Assembly: GCA_034359265.1 (NCBI GenBank)
Contig: CP136891.1
Coordinates: forward strand, 53,274,501 to 53,338,500
Direction: 5' to 3'
Source of the DNA: Canna indica
Taxonomy: Eukaryota > Streptophyta > Magnoliopsida > Zingiberales > Cannaceae
DNA: 64,000 nt
Both the position numbers and the translations under genes were made by a program. Of this stretch, positions 22,990 to 34,784 are shown in pieces. The notes under the pieces were generated by a model. That model did no database searches, was not told the DNA's origin, and was given only the letters and a program-made list of their open reading frames with translations. Each line of letters opens with the position of its first letter. The stretch's first letter is position 1.

Positions 22990-24360
22990 GGGGTTGCTTC
23001 GACCTCTTTCTTTCTGGTGGTGGAGGTACTTATCTAGGCGTCTTGCTCGGACCAAGTCCTCTAACTGATCACCAAATACCGCACACTCCTCGGTTGTGTG
23101 TCTGTATGTTTCAAGGAATGCACATCTCTTTCTCATGTCAGCATTCGGTGGTAGCTTTTGTTTCCATGTATTGGCAGGGTATGTGATGAGCTTTAGTTGG
23201 TAGATGTCACGAAGGATAGTTTCCTTTCGGGTATTGAAAGGAGTGTATTTCTCGAACCGGGCGCTCAATCGAGGCGATGACCTTGGCCCTCTTCCGCTAT
23301 TCTGCTAGTGGCGACTGCGATCCTCACTTTTTTTGTCTTTCTTCCTAGATTTTTTGTCTTCGACGATGGTCTTAAGATTTTGCTAGTCGATCTTTATGGC
23401 TTCTCGGAGGTCTTCCATCTTTATAATGCTAGGGGCTTTCTCCTAAAATTCAACCATGTTTTTAGGCTCCGCCAGGGTGATCTGGTCAGCAAAGAGTTCA
23501 AGTTTTAACCCGAGTTGAATGCAGAAAAGCTCGATCTGTGGGTCGAGTTTAGGGATATTGATCGCTATGGCCTAAAACCTATTTAGGTATATATTCCCTT
23601 AAGGTCTCATTTTTTCCTTCTCTGACATAGTGGAGGGCGGCTTCCGTCTTATGGTATACTCGTGACGTGGTGAAACGGCTGAGGAAGACGCGAATGAGGT
23701 CTTCAAAAGAATGAATAGAGCTCGGTAGGAGGGAGGCAAACCATAGTAGGGCGATTTTCCCTAAAAATGCCGAAAAAGCTTGACAGAGTGCGAAGTCGTT
23801 TCCCCGTGATAAAGCATTGTAGTTTGAAACACCGTTAGGTGCAGTGCTGGGTCAACCGTACCGGTGTAGGGTGTTAGGGTGGTAGGTAACTCGCTCCTCG
23901 GCGGGAGGCAGGTTGCCATGATATGCTCAACGAAGGGCCCTGCATCAAGAGCGGGAGCAGCCCCGGCCTTTTGGATTTTGGGATCTTCGCCTTTCTCCGG
24001 ATGGGGGGCGTTGGAGACTTCGTCGCGGGGAGTTGGATCGAGTCTTCTTTTTCTCGAATAGGCATCTCCAGGTTGTGAGCGGTAGCTTTCGTGGTCAGTC
24101 GGGGGCTGTCCATGGGATCATGTTAGCATCTCGATTTGGACCGTTAGCTGTTGATCGATTTTTAGCCTCCAAATCTTCTATTTGTCGATAAGGATCTTCG
24201 AGGGGTGGATTGGCTAGTATCGGAGCGTCGCTCGTCACTATTTCAACATTACCAGGATGTGGTCGATCATCGCTATCGGGTCTTGGCCGTTGGTGTGCGG
24301 CGGCGGTCGCTTGGCTCCAGATTTCAACCAATGTGAGGAGGTAAGCTTTACTCGGCCCCA
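22990..24360 (-). pseudogene. Gypsy gag, broken
   Basis: The N-terminal part (24469-24095) reads LLTLVEIWSQATAAAHQRPR after the primer site. Pieces of the Retrotrans_gag core follow in several frames. The C-terminal part (23268-22984) holds the knuckle-like CAFLETYRHTTEECAVFGDQ followed by LEDLVRARRLDKYLHH. The order and wording match the gag at 57655-59077, so both belong to one gypsy lineage. The HTTEEC motif is typical of Tat-like gag proteins. Confidence 0.7.
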
Positions 24361-24373
24361 CGGTGGGCGCCAA
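24357..24373 (-). other. Gypsy primer binding site
   Basis: On the minus strand TGGCGCCCACCGTGGGG follows the LTR end (GGCAGGAACA). This is a usual primer motif of plant gypsy elements and differs from the iMet site used by the other elements here. Confidence 0.75.
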
Positions 24374-24374
24374 A

Positions 24375-25912
24375 TGTTCCTGCCAAAGATTTGTGTTAGT
24401 ATTGGTCTTTTGTATGTTGGTTATATTTGGCAAAAATATTTCCAATTTTGTTCCCAGTTGAAAAGACATTCACATCAGCTCTGGATGATAAACAACTTAT
24501 GCGATACTATGTGAGATGTATATTACTTTAGTTACAATTCATCTTGTTTGATAAGTTGCTTAAATACAATGACTGGAATATACTCTGGAAAGGTGACAGT
24601 CTCAATTATGAAGAGACAGTCTTAACTGCCTACAGTCTAAAGGTTTTCTGGACAGTTTCTGATGCGAACTTGGTGACTACTGAGCTTCTGAATTAATTAA
24701 TGATGATTTCCTTAAATGTTTCTGGACATTCAATCATCATTATTTAGGTCGTATGGTCAGTTAAGTTTTGAAGAGTTTTTCTTCATTTATTTTATAGGCA
24801 TTTCTATTTACATAAATGACCAAATAGTTAAAACGCCTATTATGTTGATGGTTTCAATCTAAAGACTTCGAAGATTAAAAATGATTGAAGTCAACATTTA
24901 TTTAGATCCTTTAGTGACGTCTATAAATACTGGCGAAGAGATCTATTGTCGATAACTCCATTACGCGGAACGCTATTGCAAGATATATAGGAGTTGAGAC
25001 TGCTGTGTCATGAGTGTAGAAAGACAACAACCTTTTTATCTTCAGGAGAAGATTGGTTTCGGGCGGATAACTCGCTACAACACAAGGCTGTGTGCTTGAC
25101 GAAACTCTATGGCTGGGATGTCATAAAGAGGCAAGTTGTTATTTACTTGTAATAGCAAAAATGTTTTTGTTATTTCCAATTCACTGTGGTACTGGTAGTC
25201 GGATTTCGGGTGTGAAATTCAGAGGACTTATATTGTACTTATAGATGGTGGATTGGGCATCTGTCCAGTGTGTGCCCCGCAGATTAGGTGACTGGTTTGT
25301 CACAGAACTACGTAAACAAATCTCCTGTGTTTGTGTATGCCTTTTATTTTGGTTCTTACTTTTCTATAATAAATTGTTGTTAAGCAGTTGCAACTACCTT
25401 GCAACTATCCTTTATAGAAGTTCCCTAAGAGACCTATATTGTCAAGTTGGGTGTCTTACGATTCGGTTCAGTGTCTCTCCTCGTCTGGTTCGACGCTGGT
25501 GGGGGGAGCGGCAGCAAAAGGCACTTCGACGCTCAAGTCAGTGGGATTCCAAGGCGGGGGTAATTCAAATTGTAAGTAGGATTACCTGAGGTATGTCGTA
25601 TATATAATTATTGCAGGTGAGGGCGGTCACACCGTTAGGAATCTTGTTGTGAGGTAGCCCAGAATAGGTCGAGATCGACCTCGGAGATGGCGGGCGTATA
25701 TCTTCTGATAAGGTAGGATGTGGGTATCCTTATCTGATGAGGTGGGATCCTTGGACAGAGCTGTTTAGTTTGACTTGAGCCTATCTCAGGGACGTAGTTG
25801 GGCGGAACCTCCTGGATGAGGTCGCGCGGTTTGGTTTGGAATGAAGGATGTGACGCTGTTGGGTCTAATCCAACTGAGCCCAATAATTCTAGTCCAGTCC
25901 AGTATATCAATT
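24375..25912 (-). repeat. 5' LTR of the gypsy fragment
   Basis: Its minus-strand 3' end is fixed by the primer site at 24374. The other end is estimated at the switch to AT-rich flank near 25912. The internal text at 25450-25880 recurs at 22660-22985 and 28070-28440. Confidence 0.55.
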
Positions 25913-25979
25913 AAACATTTATAAGTATAGATAATTAATTCAAAAATAAGACATTTAAAATTATTTTAGTTTTTTTCAA

Positions 25980-26395
25980 AAATAAAAGAAAAATGATATT
26001 TCATAAACACAAAAATAATTAAAAAATAATTATATACTCTTTATAAATTTTTTATTGTAAAAATAAGGGTATAAGTGGAAGATAAAAGAGAAATATTGGG
26101 GGGGGGGGCGAATTTAGGTGGAAAATATTTGAATAGGGAAATTTCATGTGAGAATATTTTGACGGAGGGGGGGGATTAGGCGAGAAAAATAAAGGAAAAA
26201 TAATATTTCAAAAACACAAAAATAATATAAAAAATAATTATATACTCTTTATAATTTTTTATTATAAAAATAAGGGTATAAGTGAAAGATAAAAGAGAAA
26301 TATTTAGGAGGAAAGAATTTTGGTGAAAAAAATTTGAATGGAGAAATTTCATGTGGGAATATTTTGAGGGGAGAATTAGACGGGAAGGATATATT
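25980..26395. repeat. Tandem duplication of about 200 bp in AT-rich DNA
   Basis: Unit 1 (about 25986-26185) and unit 2 (about 26195-26395) share ATAATTATATACTCTTTATAA, AAAATAAGGGTATAAGTG, AAGATAAAAGAGAAATATT and GGAAATTTCATGTG in the same order. G runs of 12 and 8 (26098-26109 and about 26167-26174) mark unit 1. No coding potential is visible. A TA microsatellite follows at about 26401-26424. Confidence 0.75.
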
Positions 26396-26547
26396 GCTTT
26401 TATATATATATATATATATATATATTTAACCATCATTTTTTTCAAAAAGAGAAATAATTTGTTCTCGATCTCTAGTTTAAATAGGCATGAGTACGTTATC
26501 CTTTAATTCTCTCAATTAACCATTAACCATATTTAGCATTTGTTTAG

Positions 26548-27790
26548 TTTTTTTTTAAGTAAAGCATACTTATACTAATCATGAGCATTGAATAATACAA
26601 GTGTTGAGAAGAAGTAAAAAAAAAGAAGGGAAACATGCGAGGGCGCTTAACCCGAGAAGAGACAAATAAATACGAAGAAGGGGGAGAGGGCCTGAGGAGG
26701 TGAGCATGCAGAAGGATTTGAATAGGAGGGCATCAATGGCAATCTCCATCGAAAAGCACCTGGTGTTTTCAAGACATCTGCAGTTTTGTTGATACCAAAT
26801 CCTCCTTTTCCGGTATGGCGAGAGTAAATTTGCAAAGTTTCAATGTAGGTGCAAGATCTAGAACCTCCCAAGGTCGATAGTCCAAATCGAAGTACATCAT
26901 ACTACATATACTAAGCAGTTTTGACCAGCCTTCAATGATGAACAAATAGAGAAAGAAGATGTGAGGATGAGACTCTGTCGTAGAGCCACAAAGAACGCAA
27001 ACGAGGTTCACCTAAACTCCCCCCTTGATTAGTCGATCTCGGGTGAAAAGACAATGTCGATGAGCAAACCAATTCATTAGGGAGATGCCCGAGGGACAAG
27101 AGCTAATCCAGATGAATTTGCATCCTAATGTTCTGATTCCGCGGTAATTTAGGATTCGATAAAAGGAGCCCATGGTAAAGGTCCCATTATTACTCCATTT
27201 CCACCTAAACTTATCTTTACCACCCCTAAGGAGAAAGGGGTCCAAGTCATTGACGAGCCTCTACAAAGGTAGACATCTAAACATAACTAGTGAAACTCAA
27301 ATTCCACCCTATGTCTGACCAACGTCCTCAGCCTCACCAGCCACTGAGAGGGATGTGTTGGCAGCAAGATCAAAAAGCTAAGGAAATAAGTGCTTAACCT
27401 GCAGACCATAAAGCCACAGATCGTGTCAAAAATTGAAAGAGCCCGTTGACCTGACCTGCAAAGAGATGGCACATCTGAAGGATTCGTGTAGATGCTATAT
27501 TTTCTACCAGATAGGGGATAGCGGCCTCATAACATGCCCGTTTTAAAACAAAGAGATAGGATAGAGCCCTTGGATGATGGCAAAGAGATAGGATAGAGCC
27601 CTTGGATGATGTCAACCCATGTCCTTCCTTGCCGATTCAAAAGCTTCCACCACCAAGATCTCAGTCGAGCTTGATTATGCATATGTGGTATAAGGGCCCC
27701 AATCCCACCATCCTCCTTTCTAACAGAGAGGCAGTCCTAGGAAAACAAATTACATTTACCTCGATTGATTCTAGCTAGTCCAAATCCAAA
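26548..27790 (-). mobile_element. 5'-truncated LINE fragment
   Basis: Minus-strand text resembles the last third of the 13128-19161 LINE ORF2. RKEDGGIGAL..MHNQARL (about 27710-27660) parallels KSEGGLGILDLHAHNRARLGG. FRWKWSNNGTFTMGSFYRIL...LFTRDRLIKGG (27200-27015) parallels its zf-RVT segment. A T run at about 26549-26558 may be the tail. A 34-bp tandem duplication (27548-27615) disrupts it. There are many stops. Confidence 0.75.
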
Positions 27791-28069
27791 GAATTCAGTG
27801 TTAAAAGGTTTTTCATGTAATTTGTTTAAAGGGAAAGGAATTTAATAAAATCGGATACGAAATTATCGAAGAAATTGACAAAGTGAGAGCTTTGATGTGT
27901 TTTTTTCATTAAAAAATCATATGTCTTCAAAAATTATAATTGTTGCTAATACCAAAGTTTGTGATAGATTAGGGGGAAAAATTAAAGGTTGAGATAGATT
28001 TATTACAAGGGCCAAAGTTTGAGATAGATACATTAATTTTCCTTATTATATATTATTCCTACATGAAGA

Positions 28070-28440
28070 CCGGAGTAATCTGGTCCAGTTCAGTGTCTCT
28101 CCTAATCAGGTTCAATGTCGGCAGGGGGGGTGAGGGGGGAACTGTAAAAGACACTCTCAAGCTTAGGTCAGTGGGACTCCAAGGTGGAGGTATACCTGAG
28201 GCACGTCGTGTCTATATCTATTGCAGGTGGAGGCGATGGCGCCGCCCGATAATCTCGCGGGGATGTTGCTCATAATGGGTCGAGGCTGATCCCAGAGATG
28301 GCAGACTTGTAATGGCATATCCCTCGTGATAAGGAAGGACGTGGATGTCCATGTATGACTGGGTGGAATCCCGGGTGGAGTCATTCATTTTGGCTCGTGT
28401 CTAGTAGGCAGAATCATCTGGTCTGGCTTGAAGCAAGCTG
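28070..28440. repeat. Gypsy LTR fragment, third copy
   Basis: It carries CAGTGTCTCTCCTAATCAGG, AAGACACTCTCAAGCTTAGG, TCAGTGGGACTCCAAGG and GATGGCAGACTTGTAATGG, in the same order as 25460-25830 and 22680-22960. It lacks a visible primer site. The 27791-28069 stretch before it is AT-rich and empty. Confidence 0.6.
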
Positions 28441-28451
28441 TGGGGTGCTAA

Positions 28452-28636
28452 TGGGTTTAACCGGATCGGGCCCAATAATTTTAGTCAGTACACAACTCCT
28501 GAGCTCGATCGGAGTCTGGAGGACTACGTATCGAGCTGGGATGCTACAGGGTTTAACCGGATCGGGCCCAATAATTTTAGTCCAGTACACAACCCCCGAG
28601 CTCGATTGGAGTCTGGAGGACTGCATATCGAGCTCT
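28452..28636. repeat. Tandem duplication of about 100 bp at an LTR edge
   Basis: GGGTTTAACCGGATCGGGCC, AATAATTTTAGTCCAGTACA and GAGTCTGGAGGACT occur twice, about 100 bp apart (from 28455 and from 28552). The GGCCCAATAATTTTAG part also resembles 25880-25905, so the duplicated DNA belongs to the gypsy LTR edge. Confidence 0.8.
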
Positions 28637-28639
28637 TAA

Positions 28640-29170
28640 ATGGGTTTTAACTTTCCTTTCTTTGGTTTCTTTGTATTTTGGAGAACTTCTGAAGATATTT
28701 TCTATGTTATATTTGGCCATTGTAAAGGCTGGGTTGAAGCAGGTGATCACGAAGTTCATGCTGATATGAGTGACCGTGAAGGCCGAACTAGAGTAGGCGA
28801 TCATGGAATCGGACTGGAAAAGGTGGTCATAGAGGCCAAACTAAAACAAGTGACCTGGTATGAGTGACCATGAAGCAGAACTGGAGTGACCATGAAGCAG
28901 AACTGGAGTAGGCGGTCGTGGAGCCGAGCTGGAAAAGGCGACCGTGGAGGCCAAACTGAAGCAGACGATCTGGAAGGTCGCGTCGGAGTGGACAGTTGCA
29001 GAGGCTGAGCTAACATGAGCGTCCATGAAGGCCGAACTGGGGCAAGTGGTCGTGGAGGCCAAAATAAAGTGGATGGCTGTAAGAGTCGAGTTGGAGCAAG
29101 TGACCCTTAAGGTCGCGCTGAGGCAAGTGGTCGTGGAGGCCGAGCAAGGGCCAGCGGCTCGTCTTTGATT
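28640..29170 (+). pseudogene. Degenerate coiled-coil repeat ORF (element-derived)
   Basis: The plus strand carries imperfect repeats of about 30-36 bp around GTGGAGGCCGAACTGGAGCAAG. In the best frames they encode heptad-like text such as VEAKLKQVT and VELEQVTLKVALRQVVVEAE, ending in a stop near 29168. Frames shift between repeats. I do not recognise a named protein. The position beside gypsy LTR pieces and the layout suggest an accessory ORF of those elements, as at 56033-56914. Confidence 0.5.
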
Positions 29171-29250
29171 GGTATGTAGAAACTTTTGTGTCGCCTCGAG
29201 GTAAATCAAATCAGCATATTTTTGTCGTGTTGTTCTAGTGTCCTCTCGAC

Positions 29251-29873
29251 TATTGGTGAAATGGTCTACTCTAGAGTGGGTGTGAATAGTATGTTATCTA
29301 ATATTTTAACCTAATTCTGATTTTAATCGTTTCTTGATTAGTTAGGCTAAACACAATATTTGTAGCAAGTGGAAGCAATAAATAAGTTAATTAAACACAA
29401 ACAATATATCAATGCTAACACAATGATTTATATTGGTTCGGCCCCAATGTCTACTCCACTATCTAAATACCCTGCTTAGAATTTCCAAGCTTAACTTTAC
29501 TAGATTATATCGTTTCCCTTACAATGAGGACCTTTTACCCAAAGAGTCTTGACTCTCAACCTTAGGCACTTCCACACCCGGAAGTCTCCGTCTTCTTACT
29601 AATATCACTCTTCCACCTCAACCTTAAGGGACAATAATAACTAATCCTCGCATACTAAGTTTACACTAGTGGATTTAATTCTTACAACCAAGGAAATCAT
29701 CCAACTTAAAATCTACACACTAGATCTTTACAAAATGTGAGAAATACAATAAATAAATAATAAAATACACAAGTAATAGAGAGAAAATAATAAACAACAC
29801 AAACTTAACTCTCAAACAATGAACCCAAGCTCCACTTGATGAATTGATGATTAATAAAATCAAGCTTGAAGGC
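29251..29873 (-). repeat. 3' LTR of copy E, distal part
   Basis: It starts TATTGGTGAAATGG (TG changed to TA) and parallels 54200-54828. It contains the shared GGTTCGGCCCCAATG block and decayed twin hairpins near 29430-29490. It ends CAAGCTTGAAGGC at the chromovirus insertion. Confidence 0.85.
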
Positions 29874-32629
29874 TATCACCCCCCAACTCAAGGTCACGTG
29901 ACTGGCCAGGGCATACGTGCCTATACCCTGCAGGCTAAACCATGCACATGCCAACTCAACAATAAAACATAGCGGAAAGAAATAAACAAGTTTTATTTCA
30001 AATGGAAAACCAAATAGAATTCATTATAAGTAAGTTTAGCAAAAAATTAAAGTGCGGAAATAATAAATCAGTTCAATTGTTCAATTACAATGAAATCTGA
30101 AATAAAGATATGAATGTCCCCGAAGACTACAACTCGAAAACACTAAAACATAAGTGCTTGACTAACTACCAAAAACTCGACTACGACCCTAACTAGGACT
30201 AATATGAGATCAGGTGGCTCCTCTGCCCTCTAATCGTGCCAAGTGCTACAGCCCACCTCACCGGTCAGGCTGTGCAAAACAAAAACAAAATGACAACGGG
30301 TGAGTTCAAAAGAACTCATTGAGCTATTCTACCAACCCCTACGAAAAACCAAACACAGATAGGAAGCATAAAGCAAAAACTCCTGACTCAAGCAGCAAAG
30401 GTCATAAGGGAGTGACCAGCTAACAGGCCATCTGGCCAACACCTACCCGAAGGCAGCCAACTCCCAAACGGTGAAGATCAACGTACAGGCCTAAGCCTAC
30501 CATGCCCTAAGGCAACAAGACATACTAGGATAATCGGGAAGGCCCTCCGAACTTATCCTAATATAAAGAAACTCGGGAGCAATCGGGATTGGCCCATCCG
30601 AACTTGCTCCACGAGACACGTAGGGACAATCAGGAATCGCCCATCTGAACTTGCCCCTTTAAGATATCATAGGAATAATCGGGATTTGCCCGTCCGAACT
30701 TATTCCTTAAAAACACCTCGGGAATAATCGGGTAGACCCTCCGAACTTATTCCACGAGGCCAAACCGAATCAATCGGGGTTTGCCCATCTGAACTTGTTC
30801 CAATAAATAACGTGGGAGTAATCGGAATTTGCCCATCCGAAATTACCCCTTTAAATAATGAATCTTGAGAACAATCGAGATTTGCCCGTCCGAACTTATT
30901 CCACAAGATATACAGGAACAATCGGGATTTGCCCATCCAAACTTGTTCCACATGTTGGGAATTAGTCATCCAACCTTCCGGGCCTAGCCCGCAATCCGGC
31001 TTCTCAACGAGCCTCTCCGCCATTCAAAAAGATATGGGGCAACATGACCTAAGTCAAGTCTCTCCTACGGTGTCTGAGGGGTGTCCAAATTGGGAAGCGT
31101 CTCAACACTCCAATACCCGACCCCAACCCCTAGACCTGTAATGAAATAAACCCGTGAGATTTTATTTCATGCATAAACTTTATTTATTGGTTCATAACAG
31201 ATTATGCTAACCCCTTGCTCAATTTTAATAATGCAATTAAAATTTAGATCACCATGATTAGAGTTTTTTTAGTTTACTGTTGTGCCCGAAACTGATGTAT
31301 CTAACCCGAATCTGGTCTCCAGAATGTGACCTATGTTTCCAAACTATATTTTCTGATAAAAATAATAAGTTACACGACTATGTTCCACAAATTATGCACA
31401 TCACGAATAGGATTTCAAAATCAACCCTAAACCAACAATTCAGCATACAGTTTTCAGCCTAATTGAGTTTTCAGCATCTCAAGGTAAATAAATCCGAAAT
31501 TACAGAAATAAATTCCTTAATTATAAACATAACAAAATTATATCATTTAGTCAAAACTTCTCAAGAACCAAGTCATGATTGTTTAACCAAGAGTAGCATG
31601 AACCAAGAAATCTTCAAACAAAAATCAATTTACATGTTCAAGAATCTCATATCAAGAACACTCAAGGCTTCAAAATCAAATCTTATTTTTATAAAACATG
31701 CTCTATATCCAAAATTCACATATTTAAATCTAAGGCATGCACAACAATTCAAGAACCTAAATAGGCAAGCAACTCAAGATATAAACTACAAGAGAAACAA
31801 GATCTCTCACTTGGGCATTTCATCGAACACCTTAAGGGCACCATTGCTTCACCCTTGGCCGAGCACCCCTAGGGTAAACCTAGGGTTGTCGAGCCACAAA
31901 GGGAGAGTCTCGGCCCTCCTCCCACTAATCGGCACAAGAACACGGCAATCAAAATCTACGGTTTGGCGAGAAATCACAAGAATCAAGAAGATGCCCGAAT
32001 CGGCTCAAAACTACGAGAGAACCCGAGAAAGGAGAGATAAAACCACTCACATGATTACGAAGAAGAAATCGGGGAGATTCTCAATCGGTCTCCTCCGAAT
32101 CTGGACTTAAAGGTGGCAGCGACGGCTCGGCTCCACAAGGAGGAAGGGGCTTGGCTTGGCTTCCAAAGGGGAGAAGAAGAGAGAGGGGGGAGAAGGGCTC
32201 AGCTAGGCTTGGCTTTTCTCCTCTGCAGCTGGGTTCAAGGGAAGGGCGAGAGGGGCGGGCGGCTGCTCTCCTCTCTCTCTTGGTTGGTGCAGCTCCAATA
32301 GGGAGCCGCCAGCCCTAGGGGGGGATTTTTATAATCCCTTCCCACTTCCACTTAACCACACCCTAACCCGCACTCTTCTCAACCAGGATCCGCAACACGC
32401 AAACCCAAACTAATCCCATGATAAAATACAAGCAATAAACACATGCACATCAACATGTAACATAATCAAATAAATTAGCTATATAATTATAACTCATAAT
32501 TCAACTTACCTGAGCTCATTAGCCTGCATCGGACCACGAGTCGACTCGGCTCGACCTCGAACTGGCCCGCTAGGTTCGAAACCACAAACAGTAAAAGGGA
32601 AAAATAAATAAAATATCTAGGATATTACA
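29874..32629 (-). repeat. 3' LTR of the chromovirus
   Basis: It is bounded by AAGGC on the left and a polypurine tract on the right. It matches 42859-45637 along its length with scattered changes. It contains the stem-loop array (30527-30949) and, on the minus strand, a TATA-like ATTATAAAAATCC near 32325-32337. Confidence 0.92.
30527..30949 (-). repeat. Array of nine stem-loop units in the 3' LTR
   Basis: Nine units start about 47-53 bp apart (30527, 30576, 30623, 30672, 30721, 30767, 30815, 30867, 30915). Each is an inverted repeat such as GGAATAATCGG...CCGA-AC-TTATTCC. The outer arms change together: AGGATAA/TTATCCT, GGAGCAA/TTGCTCC, GGAATAA/TTATTCC, GGAACAA/TTGTTCC. Pairing is thus kept while sequence changes. 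The LTR is read on the minus strand, where the same stems form. Confidence 0.85.
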
Positions 32630-32643
32630 ATCCTCCATCCTTA
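32630..32643 (-). other. Polypurine tract of the chromovirus
   Basis: The minus strand reads AAGGATGGAGGAT immediately before the 3' LTR start TGTAATATCC. This is a common tract of Tekay/Del elements. Confidence 0.75.
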
Positions 32644-32693
32644 AAGAAAATTCATGCTCGAATTTCGAAAAAGAAGATTAATGATTCACCAGA

Positions 32694-34136
32694 TCATTGA
32701 ACAATTAAAGGATATCGCTCCCTCATATCCTGCTCCACCTCCCAAGTGGCCTCCTGCCCGGAGTGGTGCTCCCACCTGACCTTAACTAATGGGATCTCCA
32801 TGGACCTCAATTTTCTGATCTGCCGATCTAGCACCTCAATTGGCCGCTCCTCATAAGAAACTGCTGAATTCACCTCCACTACGGTAGGCTCAATCACATG
32901 GGACTCATCTCGAATGTACTTCTTCAACATAGATACATGGAACACTGAATGTACTCGGTCCATACTAGGAGGTAAGGCTAACTCATAGGCCACAACTCCC
33001 CTGCGCCTGAGAATAGAAAATGACCCAATGAACCTAGGGCTTAGCTTTCCTTTCTTACCAAATCTCACCACCCATTTCAAAGGGGACACCTTGAGGAACA
33101 CCATGTCCCCCTCAGCAAACTCTACCTCCCTGACCTTTCCATTAGCATACATCTTCTGACGATTGTGAGCTGCCAACAGCCTCTCTCTGATTAACTTTAC
33201 CTTTTCTATTGCCTCCTCCACCAGGTCAGGTCCCATCATAAGGGAATCCCCTGCCTCAAACCAGCCTATGGGCGACCTGCATCTCCACCCATACAATGCC
33301 TCAAATGGGGCCATCCTGATGCTGCTGTGATAGTTGTTATTGTAGGCTAACTCAATCAGAGGTAAGTGCCTCTCCCGACTGCCCTCCAAATTTAGGACAC
33401 ATGCTCTCAGCATATCCTCCAGCGTTTGGATAGTCCGCTCTGATTGACCATCTGTCTGAGGGTAAAATGCAGTGTTGAACTGAATCTGAGTCCGCAATGC
33501 CTCCTGAAAAGACTGCCAGAATTGAACTGTGAACTGAGTCCCCCGGTCTGAGATGATCATAACATGAACACCATGGTAAGCAACAATCTGATCCAAGAAC
33601 AACCTCGCATACTGCTCGGCTGAAAAGGTCATCCTGACTGGTATAAAATGCGACATCTTGGTTAGGGGATCTACCACTACCCAGATGGAATCATTGCCCT
33701 TCCCAGACTTTGGCAAACATCTCACAAAATCCATGGTTATCTTCTCCCATTTTCACTCTGGTACTTCTAGGTTCTGGAGCAATCCTGTCGGCTTTAAATG
33801 CTCAGCCTTAACCTGCTGACACACCAGGCACTTAGATTCGAACTCAACCGCTTCTCTTTTCATACCTTTCCACCAATAATTTTGCCTTAAATCTCAGTAC
33901 ATCTTTGTGGCTCCCGGATGCATAGTGTTTGTGGACCGATGAGCCATCTCTAGCACCTGCTTGCGAACCTCCGCCATATCTGGCACCACTATCCGATTTT
34001 TAAACCTCAGAACGCCCTCTGAGTCAACACTGAACCCATTATCGGCATCGCCCCTCCTGGCCAGATCTTTAGTGAGAGCACATAAAGCATCCTCCTCCTG
34101 CGCTGCTCGCAACATATCAACCAATGTGGATTGCAC
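32694..34136 (-). pseudogene. Chromovirus integrase with chromodomain-like end
   Basis: The N-terminal HHCC zinc region (HRSTNTMHPG...CLVCQQVK) has a stop after TKMY, and a TGA replaces Trp just before KWEKITMDF (about 33756). From 33734 a 346-residue open stretch holds the DDE core: VVVDPLTK, ISDRGTQF and the Glu of QSERTIQTLE. A GPY-like region (KLSPRFIGSFSI) and a chromodomain-like end (IEVLDRQIRKLR...VKVRWEHHSGQEATWE) follow. Integrase inserts the DNA copy; the chromodomain of this lineage steers it to heterochromatin. This is the best preserved part of the element. Confidence 0.93.
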
Positions 34137-34139
34137 TAA

Positions 34140-34760
34140 TCAGGTGAGCCACCAGCGCACTAGAAGCTGATTCTGACAAGACTGCCCCGCCATCCAAACA
34201 CATGGTCAAATCCTGAGCCAACGGCCTCCTCCTGACTACCAAATGCACCAGACTGCCCATAGACTTCATGCTCAAAGCATCAACTACAACGTTAGCCTTC
34301 CCCAGATGGTACATGATCGTGTAGTCATAGTCCTTCAAGAGCTCAAGCCATCTTCTCTGCCTCAGGTTCAACTCCTTCTTGGTGAGCAAATACTAGAGGC
34401 TTTTATGATCAGTGTATATCTCACAAGTCTCGCCATAAAGGTAGTGACACCACAGCTTCAATGCGAACACCACTGCTGCCAGCTCAAGGTCATGAGTCGG
34501 GTAATTCTTCTCGTGAACCTTCAGCTGCCTGGAGGCATAAGCTATCACCCTGCCATTTTGCATTAACACAGAGCCCAAGCCGACCCAGGAGGCATCACAG
34601 AAAACAATAAATCCTCCCGAGCCCGAGTGTACTGCTAGAACTGGTGTCGACGTCAAGCGGTACTTGAGCTTCAGAAAGCTCTCCTCGCACTTACTATTCC
34701 ATTCGAACTAGACATTCTTCTGAGTCAGGCGGGTCAATGGCGCTGCGGTCCTGGAGAAAT
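34140..34760 (-). pseudogene. Chromovirus RT end and RNase H
   Basis: After the lost RT segment the text resumes as DFSRTAAPLTRLTQKNV, a stop and [15 protein letters not shown]. RNase H follows with its acidic residues in [24 protein letters not shown] and [12 protein letters not shown] then stands for the Gln of the usual SLQYL. LLTKKELNLRQRRWLELLKD and YHLGKANVVVDAL follow. RNase H removes the RNA template during copying. Two nonsense codons and the upstream junction make it dead. Confidence 0.9.
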
Positions 34761-34784
34761 CCTCATGAAAGAGGTGTGTGGACA

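Larger units (their letters stand above)
22660..25912 (-). mobile_element. Ty3/gypsy element fragment (TGGCGCC-primed), gag and LTRs
   Basis: On the minus strand I read an LTR (about 25912 to 24375), a TGGCGCCCACCGTGGGG primer site, a decayed gag (24360-22990) and then a piece of the other LTR (22985-22660). The LTR pieces share CACTCCGACGGTCAAGTAAGTGGGATTCC-like text (25515-25555 and 22690-22720). Pol has been lost between gag and the 3' LTR. Matching AT-rich DNA on both outer flanks hints at the old insertion site. Confidence 0.65.

Noticed and set aside
30527..30949. Regular spaced repeats that might look like a CRISPR array
   Set aside because: The unit varies, there are no unique spacers of even length and no cas genes, and the array lies in an LTR present twice in a plant-type chromovirus.
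31463..32110. A 215-codon plus-strand open frame in the chromovirus LTR
   Set aside because: It lies on the strand opposite to LTR transcription. A similar stretch in the other LTR (44215-44787) is broken, and the composition is simply AT-rich. No motif is seen.
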